A DNA stretch of 34,407 nt from Xenococcaceae cyanobacterium MO_167.B27. Lineage in GTDB: Bacteria > Cyanobacteriota > Cyanobacteriia > Cyanobacteriales > Xenococcaceae. Numbering within the stretch: the first letter of the stretch is position 1; every line of letters begins with the position of its first letter. Of this stretch, positions 8,831-18,800 are shown in pieces. Below the pieces are notes generated by a model that was not told where the DNA came from, searched no databases, and saw only the letters and a list, made by a program, of their open reading frames with translations. Made by a program: the position numbers and the translations under genes. The DNA lies in the NCBI GenBank assembly GCA_030065935.1, contig JASJCP010000088.1:1-34407 (forward strand), given 5' to 3'.

Positions 8831-8856
8831 GTAGGGTGATGCACTACCCACCCTAC
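8831..8856. repeat. GTAGGGTG hairpin
   Basis: GTAGGGTG (8831-8838) pairs with CACCCTAC (8849-8856) around a 10-base loop. It lies just past the 3' end of the LapA-domain gene (- strand) and may act as its terminator. It belongs with the stronger hairpin at 2795-2821. Confidence 0.5.
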
Positions 8857-8886
8857 ATTTAGGCAATGCCCACTAATAATAGAAAT

Positions 8887-9324
8887 CTAGTTAGTTTCTA
8901 CTGGAGTTTCGATACTGTTTTCTATACTATTACCGTCAGATTCATAAGACTCTTCAAGGGAATTTGTCTTTTCGGCGATCGATTGAGATTCAAGCTTTTC
9001 CTGGCGCAATTTTTCTATCTCTGCTTGACGGCTTTCCATATCTTGCTTCAATTCCTCAATCTCTTGTTCTCGATCTTGAATTTTACGTTTCTCTCTATTC
9101 AATGCTAGATTATTTTTAAGTTTAATCCAGAGCATATATAATCCTGCTAGAGTAGCTCCAATTCCCATAGCGACAACCAGCGCAACTGCTAGATGTACTT
9201 CAATTTCCAATTGTGGCAGAATTTTTAGAGCCACATCTTGAGTATTTTCTAGACTAAATAAGGCAATAGCTAAACAAGTGATAAAAATTATTAGAAAATC
9301 AAAAATAACCATAGTTTTTCGCAA
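8887..9324 (-). CDS. LapA-domain (DUF1049-type) membrane protein with coiled coil
   Basis: A 145-residue inner-membrane protein. Two transmembrane helices at about 8-25 and 45-65 flank the LapA-type segment LFSLENTQDVALKI. A strongly charged coiled coil follows at about 68-118 (REKRKIQDREQEIEELKQDM), then an acidic, serine- and asparagine-rich tail. LapA-domain proteins in other bacteria are linked to lipopolysaccharide assembly, but cyanobacterial members are not well defined. It lies alone between the tautomerase and the chelatase gene. Confidence 0.75.
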   Translation of the reverse strand: MRKTMVIFDFLIIFITCLAIALFSLENTQDVALKILPQLEIEVHLAVALVVAMGIGATLAGLYMLWIKLKNNLALNREKRKIQDREQEIEELKQDMESRQAEIEKLRQEKLESQSIAEKTNSLEESYESDGNSIENSIETPVETN

Positions 9325-9509
9325 CTTTTAAACTCTACAAGATTATTGACAGTTCTATTTTTTTTAGCGATGTAAATAGAATATCAAAACTCTTCCATTC
9401 TAAAGTAAAAAAGTGAAAAATTCGGTGCAAAAAATAGTCTGCTGTAATAGGATTAAGCAGAAACCTATTTATAGCGATCGCGATATTTCCCACTTTTGAT
9501 GATAATAAG

Positions 9510-12500
9510 TTAAATAGTAACCCCTTCTAACTCATCTTCTGTTGATTGATACAAGTCTCTTAACTTTTGTAAAGTCTCCTCATCAGTATCCCAAAAACCC
9601 CGTCCGTGTGCTTCGATCGCTCGTCCTACAATATTTCTAAATGCTTCAGGATTGGCATCTCGTAACTTTTTAGCCATTTCTGAATCTAACATATAAGTAT
9701 CTGCTGCTTGGTCGTAAACCCAATCATCTTGAAAATTAGTTGTACCACCCCAACCTATCAAAGCAGTCATGCGTTGAGAAATTTCATAAGCACCACCGCT
9801 ACCTTGCTCCGCCATTGCTTCAGCCCATTTAGGGTTTAATAATTTAGTACGGTATTCCATGCGGAGTAAATCTTTTAACTTACGTGGAGTAGTATCCTTA
9901 GAAAAACTTTCCACAAAAGAAGCTTCTACTTCCTTACCACTTTGTTTTTCGGCTGCGAGTTTTAATCCTCCAGTATTGCCATAATACTCTTGAATATCAG
10001 TTAAACCGTATTCTACCGAGTCTATTTCTTGAACAATTCTGTCACTAGTTTTCAGTAATTGTTGCAATACTTCTGGTCTAGCTTGTCCCTTATCTTTTCT
10101 ACCATAACTAAAGCCATTACGTTGAGTCCAAGTCTTAGCCAGTTCATCACCAGATTCCCAGTTACTATCTACAACTTGGTCATTTACTAAAGAACCAAAA
10201 TCACCAGCAGGATTAGAAAACAGTCGAGCGGAAGCATTATCAATACCCTGTGCTTTCAAAGCCAAATAATGCTGGCGAATAAAATTATCTTCTGGTGATT
10301 CATCACTTTCGGCTGCTCGTTGAAACAAATCATCTAACAACTCAATAATATTCACAAAAGTATCTCTAAATATCCCCGAAAGATTAGCCAAAACATCAAT
10401 GCGAGGATGTCCTAACTCTTCCAAAGATATTAACTCATATCTAACAACTCTTCCTGTACCTTCCTTAACAGGTTCAGCCCCCACCAATTCTAACAAAATC
10501 CCCAAAGATTCTCCCTTAGTTTTAATAGCATCCAAACCCCATAACATTACAGCCACAGTTTCAGGATAACTACCCTTTTCCTCCAGATGTTCCCTTATAA
10601 TGTTCATAGCAATTTCTTTCCCTCTTTCATAAGCACCAGGAGAAGGCATACGATAGGGGTCTAAAGCATGAATATTGCGACCAGTAGGCAAAACTCCAGC
10701 ACCATCTCTTAACAAATCACCACCAGGAGCAGGAGGTATATATTCCCCATTTAAACCCCGTAACAAATTAGTCAACTCATCAGTATTTTGTGCCAATAAA
10801 TCTCTAACTCGCTCCCCCTCTTCAAACTTATGAGACAAAACCAAATCATTCTCTAAAACTCTCTGCGCCTCTGCGCCTCTGCGTGAGATAATCCCTTCAA
10901 TTAAATCCTCCGATAACTCCTCATCAAAATAAGCATCAAGATAAGACTTCAAAGCCTCCTTATTAGGTGCTGCTCCTAAAACGTGCAACCCAGAAGAAAA
11001 TAACCTTTGTTCTAAAACTTGCAGATACTCATATACCTCTACAAAATAATCATTAATCACCCTATTACTAAACAACTTACTATTCTCAACAGTAAAATCA
11101 ATTCCCTGTTTTTCCCCTTCAGTAAACTTACAATCCCTTTCCAAACCAGAATCAACAATTTTCTGACAAATGATATCCCTTAGCGCAGTATTTTTTTCTG
11201 TATCTTCCCGATATTCTGCAATCAACTCTCGCAGACTAATTAACTCTTTATACAATCCAGCGCGACCATAAGGAGGAACATTGTGAGAAATTAAAACACC
11301 GTAACCTCTTCTTTTTGCCAAAAGAGATTCTGAGGGATTATTAGCAGCATAGATATACAAATTAGGGATATTACCCAATAAAATATCTGACCAAGAATAA
11401 GCAGTATTACCCAAAGGAGAACCAGGCAACCATTCTACAGTACCGTGCATACCAAAGTGAACAATAGCATCAGCTTGATAGTCATTTTGTAGCCATTTAT
11501 AGTAAGCAGCATACTGGGGATGAGGGGTTAAATCTTTTTCAAACATTAACCGCATGGGGTCGCCAGAAATTCCTAGTGGTGGTTGGACACCAATCCAGAT
11601 ATTTCCTAACTCAATTCCTCCGATCTGGAAGTTGTCGCCATAGGTTTTTATTCCTGTACCTGTGAGAGAATTCCATTGTTTTTCGATGCGAGAAGTTAGG
11701 AGATAGCCGAGTTGTTTTTCAAGGGTTTTTACGTTTACTTTTGTCTCGCGCAGAGTCGCAGAGTCGCAGAGAGGTTTTTCGTCGGCTTCTTTTACTTGTT
11801 TAATTATTGTTTCGCCATCTTCGGGTAATTCTCCGACGTTATAACCTTGTGCTTTTAAGGCTTGAAGTAGTTTGAATAAGCTTTTTGGTACGTTTAATAA
11901 GGCTGCTGTTCCTGTTGCTCCATAACCAGGAGGGAAGCCATATAATATGATGGCAATTTTTCTATCTTGGGGTTTTGTATGTCTTAGTTGAATCCAGTTT
12001 TTTAGTCTTCCTGTTAATCTGTGTAATCTTTCAGGAATGACATAGATATCTTCTCCTACTAGTCCTCCTAATGGTACAGTATCGATCGCGCCATCTAGTT
12101 CGGGAAGGGAATATAAAACTACACTTTGTAAACCACCGATTCCTTTTCTTGTCCAAGAGTGAATATCTTGTATTAATAATGGTGCAGATACTATATAGGG
12201 GATATTTTTGGCTGACAAGATTTTTTTCGCTACTTCTACTTGTCTTCCTGCTTCCATTGAACCTGCGGGTCCTCCTACTAAGGGAAAGCCGATAGTGGAG
12301 ACAATAGCATCAACTTTTACTGCGTCTTTCCCTAGGGAAAGGATTTCTTTGTTACCTTTTTCTCTTTGTTCTTGTTCGTAGTCAGTTGTCATCCAGTCTC
12401 TAACAGCAACATGACCTTCTACTCCGTTAATAAATATGGGTAATGGGATTAATTCTTCTTTTTCAAAGTGTTTGATTAACTTGGGAATATAAGGCTGTCT

Positions 12501-13232
12501 GGTAATGACGTGCTTGCGATATAACAAGATACCAATTACAGGTTTTGATACCCCGTTTTTGTTTTGATACCAATCTAAATAATCTTGTGGCGAAGTGAAA
12601 TAACCTTGATAGTCTGGATGTAATAAACCCATGTTGGGGGTTTCAATTGGTTGGGGAATTTCTCCGACTTTTAAGTCTAAATATTTCTCTGCAAGAGTCC
12701 AACACATGGAAGCTACATTTTCTGTACCTCCTGCATTCCAGTAACTATATATAATCAACCAGTTACGCAAGTCTTGTACTTTCTGTACGGGGATATATTT
12801 AAGTAATTTTGGACCACTTTTTAAAAAGCTAATGTAACCAGCAAGTTTGTCTTCTTCACGACTATTAGTAAACTTACTGAGGATAAATTTAACAGGTTTG
12901 GGCATTCCTTTGGGTTTATCTCCAATAACGAATTTACCTAACTTAGTTAAACTCATTAACTCTAATGCAGACTCGAAGACGAGACGGATAGGAATGTCTT
13001 TTACTCTCTCCTGTAACCAGATAACCTGGTCGTAGTCAAAAACCAAGCTAGCAAAGAAAACATCTGCTGTTTCTAACGCCCTTGCAACTGTATCGGGATT
13101 GGTGGTAATATCGCGATCGCTGAATACCTTAACTTCTAATTCACTACAACGAGAAGTTGCTAACTCCGCAGCTTGTCTATATAGGTTAGCGTTAAAAGAT
13201 TCAAACCCCGCAATCAAGACTATCCGTTTCAT
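9510..13232 (-). CDS. chlH: Magnesium chelatase subunit H family protein (short ChlH/BchH-type)
   Basis: A 1240-residue large chelatase subunit, the porphyrin-binding component that inserts Mg into protoporphyrin IX with ChlI and ChlD. The N-terminal DUF3479-type domain (about 1-170, FFASLVFDYDQVIWLQERVK) marks the ChlH/BchH branch rather than CobN. The CobN/Mg-chelatase domain follows with conserved text: QPPLGISGDPMRLMFEKDLT, DAIVHFGMHGTVEWLPGSPL, and GGAYEISQRMTALIGWGGTT near the end. It is shorter than typical cyanobacterial ChlH (about 1330 residues) and begins differently, so it may be a second paralogue. The frame contains two repeat-derived inserts, LCDSATLRE near 486-497 and RRGAEAQR near 780-792. 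No chlI, chlD or cobalamin riboswitch is seen nearby. Confidence 0.88.
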   Translation of the reverse strand: MKRIVLIAGFESFNANLYRQAAELATSRCSELEVKVFSDRDITTNPDTVARALETADVFFASLVFDYDQVIWLQERVKDIPIRLVFESALELMSLTKLGKFVIGDKPKGMPKPVKFILSKFTNSREEDKLAGYISFLKSGPKLLKYIPVQKVQDLRNWLIIYSYWNAGGTENVASMCWTLAEKYLDLKVGEIPQPIETPNMGLLHPDYQGYFTSPQDYLDWYQNKNGVSKPVIGILLYRKHVITRQPYIPKLIKHFEKEELIPLPIFINGVEGHVAVRDWMTTDYEQEQREKGNKEILSLGKDAVKVDAIVSTIGFPLVGGPAGSMEAGRQVEVAKKILSAKNIPYIVSAPLLIQDIHSWTRKGIGGLQSVVLYSLPELDGAIDTVPLGGLVGEDIYVIPERLHRLTGRLKNWIQLRHTKPQDRKIAIILYGFPPGYGATGTAALLNVPKSLFKLLQALKAQGYNVGELPEDGETIIKQVKEADEKPLCDSATLRETKVNVKTLEKQLGYLLTSRIEKQWNSLTGTGIKTYGDNFQIGGIELGNIWIGVQPPLGISGDPMRLMFEKDLTPHPQYAAYYKWLQNDYQADAIVHFGMHGTVEWLPGSPLGNTAYSWSDILLGNIPNLYIYAANNPSESLLAKRRGYGVLISHNVPPYGRAGLYKELISLRELIAEYREDTEKNTALRDIICQKIVDSGLERDCKFTEGEKQGIDFTVENSKLFSNRVINDYFVEVYEYLQVLEQRLFSSGLHVLGAAPNKEALKSYLDAYFDEELSEDLIEGIISRRGAEAQRVLENDLVLSHKFEEGERVRDLLAQNTDELTNLLRGLNGEYIPPAPGGDLLRDGAGVLPTGRNIHALDPYRMPSPGAYERGKEIAMNIIREHLEEKGSYPETVAVMLWGLDAIKTKGESLGILLELVGAEPVKEGTGRVVRYELISLEELGHPRIDVLANLSGIFRDTFVNIIELLDDLFQRAAESDESPEDNFIRQHYLALKAQGIDNASARLFSNPAGDFGSLVNDQVVDSNWESGDELAKTWTQRNGFSYGRKDKGQARPEVLQQLLKTSDRIVQEIDSVEYGLTDIQEYYGNTGGLKLAAEKQSGKEVEASFVESFSKDTTPRKLKDLLRMEYRTKLLNPKWAEAMAEQGSGGAYEISQRMTALIGWGGTTNFQDDWVYDQAADTYMLDSEMAKKLRDANPEAFRNIVGRAIEAHGRGFWDTDEETLQKLRDLYQSTEDELEGVTI
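10861..10888. repeat. CTCTGCG-type short repeat inside the chelatase gene, copy A
   Basis: The + strand reads CTCTGCGCC twice and then CTCTGCGTGAGA, a short tandem motif that I know as an interspersed sequence in cyanobacterial spacers. On the coding (-) strand it translates as SRRGAEAQR, in frame, within a variable stretch between conserved chelatase blocks. A related copy in the opposite orientation is at 11745-11774. Confidence 0.65.
11745..11774. repeat. CTCTGCG-type short repeat inside the chelatase gene, copy B, inverted
   Basis: The coding (-) strand reads CTCTGCGACTCTGCGACT then CTGCGCGAGA, translated in frame as PLCDSATLRE. It is the same motif family as 10861-10888 in the opposite orientation. 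It sits just before VNVKTLEKQLGYLL, at a junction between conserved blocks. Confidence 0.65.
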
Positions 13233-13420
13233 ATTCTCAGCTTCTTAAACTTTCTTTATATATCACTTACCTTGATTGTAGAAGAATTATCTAATAAAGG
13301 CGATGAGCAGGATTTAGAATAATATTCAGTATAATTCTTGGAATAAATAATCAAAAATAACAAAGCTTAAAAAACAGCGGATTTTTTTCTTCCCTTGATT
13401 ATTCATATTGCTTGCTAACA

Positions 13421-13437
13421 AAATAGCTCAATTATAA
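13421..13437. repeat. 17-bp direct repeat, left copy, flanking the toxin-antitoxin pair
   Basis: AAATAGCTCAATTATAA occurs here and again, perfectly, at 14186-14202 in the same orientation, enclosing the MazEF-type pair. This copy overlaps TATAAT (13433-13438), which could be a -10 element for the antitoxin gene about 90 bases downstream. Confidence 0.6.
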
Positions 13438-13524
13438 TCTAAGCATTGAGAAAGTGCGCGAGCGCTTTTAAATTATCGTAAAGAATAAAGTAAGATAGAA
13501 TTATCCTACTTTTCTAGAATACTT

Positions 13525-13749
13525 ATGGCTTCCAAGAAAATTTCCATTTCTTTACCAGCGTCTCAAATAAGGTTTATCGAACAGTATCAGAATAATAAAC
13601 AATGTAAATCGCGATCGCAAGTAATTGAAGAAGCTTTACAACTGCTACAAGAAAAAGAATTAGAAGCAGCATATCATTTGGCTTCACAAGAAATCGATTC
13701 TGATTGGGATGTAACTATTGCAGATGGGTTAAGTGATGAAACGTGGTGA
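13525..13749 (+). CDS. Ribbon-helix-helix antitoxin, MazE/ParD-like
   Basis: A 74-residue antitoxin. The N-terminal part (KKISISLPASQIRFIEQY, then KSRSQVIEEALQLLQE) is a ribbon-helix-helix DNA-binding domain, and the acidic C-terminal tail (EIDSDWDVTIADGLSDETW) is the type of segment that wraps the toxin. It binds and neutralises the partner and usually represses the operon. Its stop lies inside the toxin gene. The 17-bp direct repeat and a possible -10 lie upstream. Confidence 0.88.
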   Translation: MASKKISISLPASQIRFIEQYQNNKQCKSRSQVIEEALQLLQEKELEAAYHLASQEIDSDWDVTIADGLSDETW

Positions 13750-14074
13750 AATATATTATGCAAATCTCGATCCCACCGTAGGATCGGAAATAGCTAAACG
13801 TCGCCCTGTAGTGATAGTAAGTAGAGATAGTAATAATCGTGCTGCCAATACTGTGACAATCTTACCAATAACATCTCAATGCGATCGTATTTATCCTTTT
13901 GAAGTTTTACTTCAACCACAAGACAGTGGCTTATCTAAAAAATCTAAAGTACAAGCGCAACAAATTAGAACTATTTCTAAACAACGTATTCAAGGGAAAG
14001 CATTAGGAAAGTTAAATAATAATTTGATGGAATTAATTGATATAGCGATAAAGTTACATTTAGCCTTAGAGTAA
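13736..14074 (+). CDS. PemK/MazF-type endoribonuclease toxin
   Basis: A 112-residue toxin of the PemK/MazF family, which cleaves mRNA. Family features are MKRGEIYYANLDPTVGSEIAKRRPVVIVS (start ATG at 13736), the conserved TILPITSQ strand, and the QAQQIRTISKQRI block near the end. I prefer the ATG over the GTG one codon earlier. It overlaps the antitoxin by 14 bases, giving coupled translation. The whole unit is bracketed by the 17-bp direct repeats. Confidence 0.92.
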   Translation: MKRGEIYYANLDPTVGSEIAKRRPVVIVSRDSNNRAANTVTILPITSQCDRIYPFEVLLQPQDSGLSKKSKVQAQQIRTISKQRIQGKALGKLNNNLMELIDIAIKLHLALE

Positions 14075-14185
14075 TTTTAATTATCTATATTTAGTTGTAC
14101 CTTCACTACAAACAGGTTCCTCATCTTGTAAATATGGTTTATTGAATTGTTGCTAATACAAATTATTTCTTTTTGTTTAACAATC

Positions 14186-14202
14186 AAATAGCTCAATTAT
14201 AA
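14186..14202. repeat. 17-bp direct repeat, right copy
   Basis: Perfect copy of 13421-13437 (offset 765 bp). It lies in the 299-base gene-free spacer after the toxin gene, which otherwise holds only a HIP1-like GCGATCGC at 14221 and AT-rich sequence. Confidence 0.6.
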
Positions 14203-14373
14203 CCGCGATATTTTGAAAATGCGATCGCCCTACGGGCTTCAAGTATGCAACTATAAAATTAATCTAAACAATATCACTGTTTTTATTTAAGATATTTTAA
14301 CTGTTTTCCTCAAGTATTGCCTGTAAATTGGGAACTACTTATACTAATAGTAGTATGTTTGGAGTTTAAGTAA

Positions 14374-15066
14374 ATGAACATAGCTGCCTTTGAAATTTTA
14401 ATGCAGTTACTACGCGATCGCAACGCTTTTTTAACTGAAATTGAACAAGAGAAAAACTTAGATAAAAAGATTGTGTCTCTTCTGTTTTGTAGCTCAGTTT
14501 TCTTAGCTCTTTATGGCGCAATTATTGGTTCAACCAATGGCATATTACAGATGTTATCTTCTGCTTTTAAATTGCCTGCTTTGTATTTACTTACTCTCTT
14601 GATTTGTCTGCCTACTCTCTATTTTTTAGATATTATTTTTGGTTCTAAAAAAACTTTTAATCAATATCTTGCCTTACTGATGGCTTCAATGGCAATCATT
14701 AGTGTAATGCTATTTGGCTTTGCTCCTGTGACTCTTTTCTTTCGTCTATCTATTAATGATTACAACTTTTTTCGCTTGCTAAATTTGGTAGTTTTATCTT
14801 TTACTGGTGTGATTGGCATCAAGTTTTTTTATAGTTCAATGATGGCTCTAATCAAGAAAGAAGGTGAATCAGAATCATTAAACAATAGACTAAAATTAAT
14901 TAAAGCCTGGTTATTCCTTTATGGTTTTGTTGGTAGTCAATTGGGATGGACTCTTAGACCTTTTTTCGGCTCTCCGAATCTACCTTTTTCCTTATTTAGA
15001 GAAATAGAAAGCAATTTTTATGTTGAAGTACTCAAAATAATTGGGTCTTTGTTGGGATTAAATTAA
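14374..15066 (+). CDS. Multi-pass membrane protein, possibly Yip1-like
   Basis: A 230-residue protein with a short amphipathic N-terminus (QLLRDRNAFLTEIEQEK) and about five membrane helices (near 34-52, 68-88, 98-122, 133-153, 174-194). The text FKLPALYLLTLLICLPTLYFL recalls Yip1-type membrane proteins, but this is a weak resemblance. It is followed 25 bases later by another membrane protein on the same strand, a probable operon. Both are convergent with the caspase-WD40 gene. Function unknown. Confidence 0.75.
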   Translation: MNIAAFEILMQLLRDRNAFLTEIEQEKNLDKKIVSLLFCSSVFLALYGAIIGSTNGILQMLSSAFKLPALYLLTLLICLPTLYFLDIIFGSKKTFNQYLALLMASMAIISVMLFGFAPVTLFFRLSINDYNFFRLLNLVVLSFTGVIGIKFFYSSMMALIKKEGESESLNNRLKLIKAWLFLYGFVGSQLGWTLRPFFGSPNLPFSLFREIESNFYVEVLKIIGSLLGLN

Positions 15067-15091
15067 TCAATAGATCTATTAAGTAAGTAAA

Positions 15092-15841
15092 ATGTCGCTA
15101 AAATGGGAAGAACTTGAGATTAGTCCAGCAGAATTAGAAGAATTGTTAAACTTGGATTTACTGTCAACCTGGGCAATTGATATTAGTCGTGTTTTTTTAT
15201 TGCGTCAAGCAAAGTATCGTAACTCATTATTATTTACTGAAGGCTGTTATTTATTTTTAGTTTTTATATTATTGTTTCCGATAAATTTAATTATCTTTCG
15301 TAATTTTGGCTGGTTGACAAATAACACCAATGGTTTAATCTTAGTCTTAGCAAGTACAGGTTTTTTATCTTGTTTACTGCTGTTGTTTCTTAATTATCAT
15401 CTTTGGTTGAAAGCTAAAAAACTTAAAGTATTTGCGATTCTAATAAAAAAAGTAAATCAGTATAATGACTTAATCGATCATCTTAAGTTGGCTGCTGAAT
15501 TGAATTCACTTAGTAGGCAAAAATATGGTAATAAAAAAGCTCAGGAAACTATCAGTAATTCCTCATCAGAAATAGAATTAGAAACTGCTTTGACTTTAAG
15601 TAAAAATAGCTTGATTAAAAGTATTGAACTAGAAAAGATTATTACTCGCAATCGCAATATTGCCAAGAATCGCTATCAGTTATTAGCCAATTTAGAAACT
15701 AGTTTAGTTAATTTAGGCTCGCTTTCTCAACCTGAATCGGATGATTATCAACAGCTATTATCGGAAGCTATAGAAATTGGTTTGAGTGTCCATCAAGAAA
15801 TCCGCAAAACTAAAACTTTACGAGAGTCGATAACTGAATAA
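15092..15841 (+). CDS. Two-helix membrane protein with long cytoplasmic tail
   Basis: A 249-residue protein of unknown function. Two transmembrane helices (about 50-69 and 81-104) follow an acidic N-terminus (LEISPAELEELLNLDLL). The remaining 140 residues are soluble and mostly helical by composition, with heptad-like stretches (ELNSLSRQKYGNKKAQETIS, LVNLGSLSQPES). It is probably co-transcribed with the upstream membrane protein gene. Its 3' end is 22 bases from the 3' end of the caspase-WD40 gene. Confidence 0.7.
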   Translation: MSLKWEELEISPAELEELLNLDLLSTWAIDISRVFLLRQAKYRNSLLFTEGCYLFLVFILLFPINLIIFRNFGWLTNNTNGLILVLASTGFLSCLLLLFLNYHLWLKAKKLKVFAILIKKVNQYNDLIDHLKLAAELNSLSRQKYGNKKAQETISNSSSEIELETALTLSKNSLIKSIELEKIITRNRNIAKNRYQLLANLETSLVNLGSLSQPESDDYQQLLSEAIEIGLSVHQEIRKTKTLRESITE

Positions 15842-15863
15842 TCAAAGAATTCTTAAATTACAT

Positions 15864-18800
15864 TTAATTCTTACACCAAAAATTAATCTGACGATTGTGT
15901 TTAGGAGAATAATTTTTAAGACGATCGCAACCTGCTTTAAACCATTCTTTTCTTTGAGTTGACCAAATACGAATGGTGCTGTCCCAACTACCACTAATAA
16001 TTTGATTTCCGTCGGGGTTAACTACAACTGCATCTACATAACTTTTATGTCCCCGAAATGGTGGAATAATTTGATTCCCTTTAGTATCCCAAATACGTAC
16101 TGTGCGATCTCGACTGCCACTAATAATTTGTTTGCCATCGGAACTAAATATAACCGAGTTAACTATTCCCTCATGACCGATAAAGGGTTTGCTAACAGAG
16201 TTTTCTTTTAAATTAATAAGGCGCATTGTACCGTCACGACTACCACTAATAATTTTATTGCTATTGGGGTTAAAATTAACTGACATCACTTCACTTTCAT
16301 GAACTTGCCAAGTTTTAATAATCTGCTTTTGTGCTATGTCCCATAATTTAATTGTGCGATCACGACTGCCAGTAACAATGTATTTACCGTTGGGACTAAT
16401 AGCTACTGAAGTTACCCCATTTTCATGTCCGATTAAAGGTTGACTAATAGGATTCCCCTGAGTATCCCACAGACGGATGCTTTTGTCTTCACTACCACTA
16501 ACAATAAGATCGCTGTTAATAGCTACTGAAGTTACTTCAGCTTCATGACCGACTAGAGGTTGACTAATAGGATTCCCTTGAGTATCCCACAGACGGATAG
16601 TTTTATCTTTGCTACCGCTAACAATTAATTTATTATCTTGACTGATGGCAACAGAGTTAACTACGCTTTGATGACCAGTAAAAGGTTGACCAATGGGAGT
16701 CCCAGAAATATCCCAGAGACGAACAGTAGCATCTTGTGCGCCACTGACAATAAACTTGCCATTACTACTAATGGCAACGGATTTGATATGACCTATATGT
16801 CCTGTGAACAATTGACTAATGGCATTATCGTCCACATTCCACAGACGTACCGTATTATCGCTGCTGCTGCTTACAACTTGACTGCCATCGGGACTAAGAC
16901 TAACCGAGTTAACCAAACCCAGATGACCTTTAAGAGGTGGTTTAATTTCGTTACCCAGTAAATCCCAAAAGCGAATCGTGCGATCACTGCTAGCACTGAT
17001 AATAGTTGACCCATCTCCACTGAAAGCCAGCGACCAAATAATCCCCACATGACCTTGAAAGGGTGGGGTCACTAAATTACCCTGTAAGTCCCAGAGACGA
17101 ATTTCCTCATCATCCCCACCACTAGCAATTAGCTTACCATCGGGACTAAACGCGATCGCATTAACTAAATCTTCGTCTTCATCGCTGCGCCAAGGTTGGC
17201 TAACAGGATATCCTTTAATACTCCACAGTCTAATAGTTTTATCTTTACTAGCAGAAGCAATTAACTGTCCGTCGGGACTAAATGCGATCGCTGTAACCGA
17301 GTCTTCATGACCTAGAAATGGTCTAGCTAGGAGGTTTCCTTTTAAATCCCACAAGAGAATCCTGCCATCGTCACTACTACTAGCAATTAACTGTCCGTCG
17401 GGACTAAATGCGATGGCTGTAACCGAGTCTTCATGACCGACAAAGGGCTTACCAATTGGATTTCCTTGACTGTCCCACAGTCTAATAGTTTTATCTTGAC
17501 TGCCAGAAGCAATTAACTGTCCATCGGGACTAAAAGCAGCAGTGGTAACAGCATCAGTATGACCTTGTAATGGTTGTCCGATTGGCTCACCCTGGCTATT
17601 CCACAATCTTAAAGTGCGATCGCTGCTCCCTGTAAGAATCTGACTGCCATCGGGACTAAATGCTACTGTGTTTACTGTATCCTGATGACCGATTAACTGT
17701 TGAAGTTCCCTAATTTCCTGTACCGCATCGAGTAAACTAGATTCAACTTGCTGATTTACGGGTAAGGGTAACAGGCGATTCTGTCCCATAGTTTCGATAG
17801 CTACAGTTAGAGCATCTACAGGGTTTGTTGTTAATAGATTGTTTACTAAACCTGCTTTTTCTAACAGAATAGATAGCTGATAAAAAGTTAGCACTGTAAG
17901 AAATGCGCCAGTAACAAAACTCCAGCGTCCGATGACATTACGGCGTTTTTGGCTAATGCTGCGACGCACAAACTCCATTTCTAGCTGATTGAACCAATTA
18001 TTATCCGAATGGAGTATCTGTTTTAAAAGATTGAGACGAGGATCCCAATGCCAGAGAAAAGATGATTTTTGTTGTTTCTTCCATTCATAAGCTGCTCTAG
18101 TTAAGCGTCGTTGTAAGACTAAATTTTCTTGTTCTTGTTGTTGCCAAACTAAAAGCTGTTGCCAACCCGTAACTAAAGCATCGTGGGCTGGTTCGATATA
18201 ATTGTCTCCCATTGTATCGATACCACTTACCAACAAGCGGGCATTTAAAAAGCGATCGATTACTTGTTGTACCTGTTGTTGTTTGTTTTGAGGATAGGCT
18301 AATTCCAAAGTAAATACCCTTCTGCGGGCAATATTGCCACTATCTACCGCCACCATCCGCAGCATTACCTGACAGATAATGCGATCATAGGTTGGGTCTT
18401 GTTTAACAAAACTGTGATATTCTGCATCTGCTCTTCTGGTCAGCGATCTCGCTACTCCTCCTAACTCTTCATAATCTGCTTCGGTAATAGCTCGTTTATC
18501 CCTGTTACCATTTCTAACCTCATGTAAATATTTCAGATACAGTTCCCTTAAAGTAAAGGAAAGTAGAGGCAATGCTCCAGGCATCTGAATCACCTCATCA
18601 ATCAGGCGATCAACCAAACTAGGAGGATCGAAATATATTACCCGTTCTGTGGCTGGTTTTTCAATCGCTTCTGTTAATTCTTCTCTCGTCATCGGAGTAA
18701 TTACAAAACGAGCATTAATCCAATAGGTTTCGAGGTTGGTATTTCTCAATTGGGGTTCAAAATCCGAGCGCAGGGTCAGAATTAGACGTAATTGTTCGGG

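Noticed and set aside
9510-13232. CobN cobaltochelatase
   Set aside because: The N-terminal domain matches the ChlH/BchH type (DUF3479-like) and not the cyanobacterial CobN start I know; no cobalamin genes or riboswitch nearby.
13445-13470. GTGCGCGAGCGC dyad upstream of the antitoxin as an operator
   Set aside because: A short GC-rich dyad of a kind frequent in cyanobacterial spacers; nothing links it to antitoxin binding.
13608-13618. HIP1 octamers (GCGATCGC) as regulatory sites
   Set aside because: They occur throughout genes and spacers as a general genome signature of cyanobacteria, with no position preference here.
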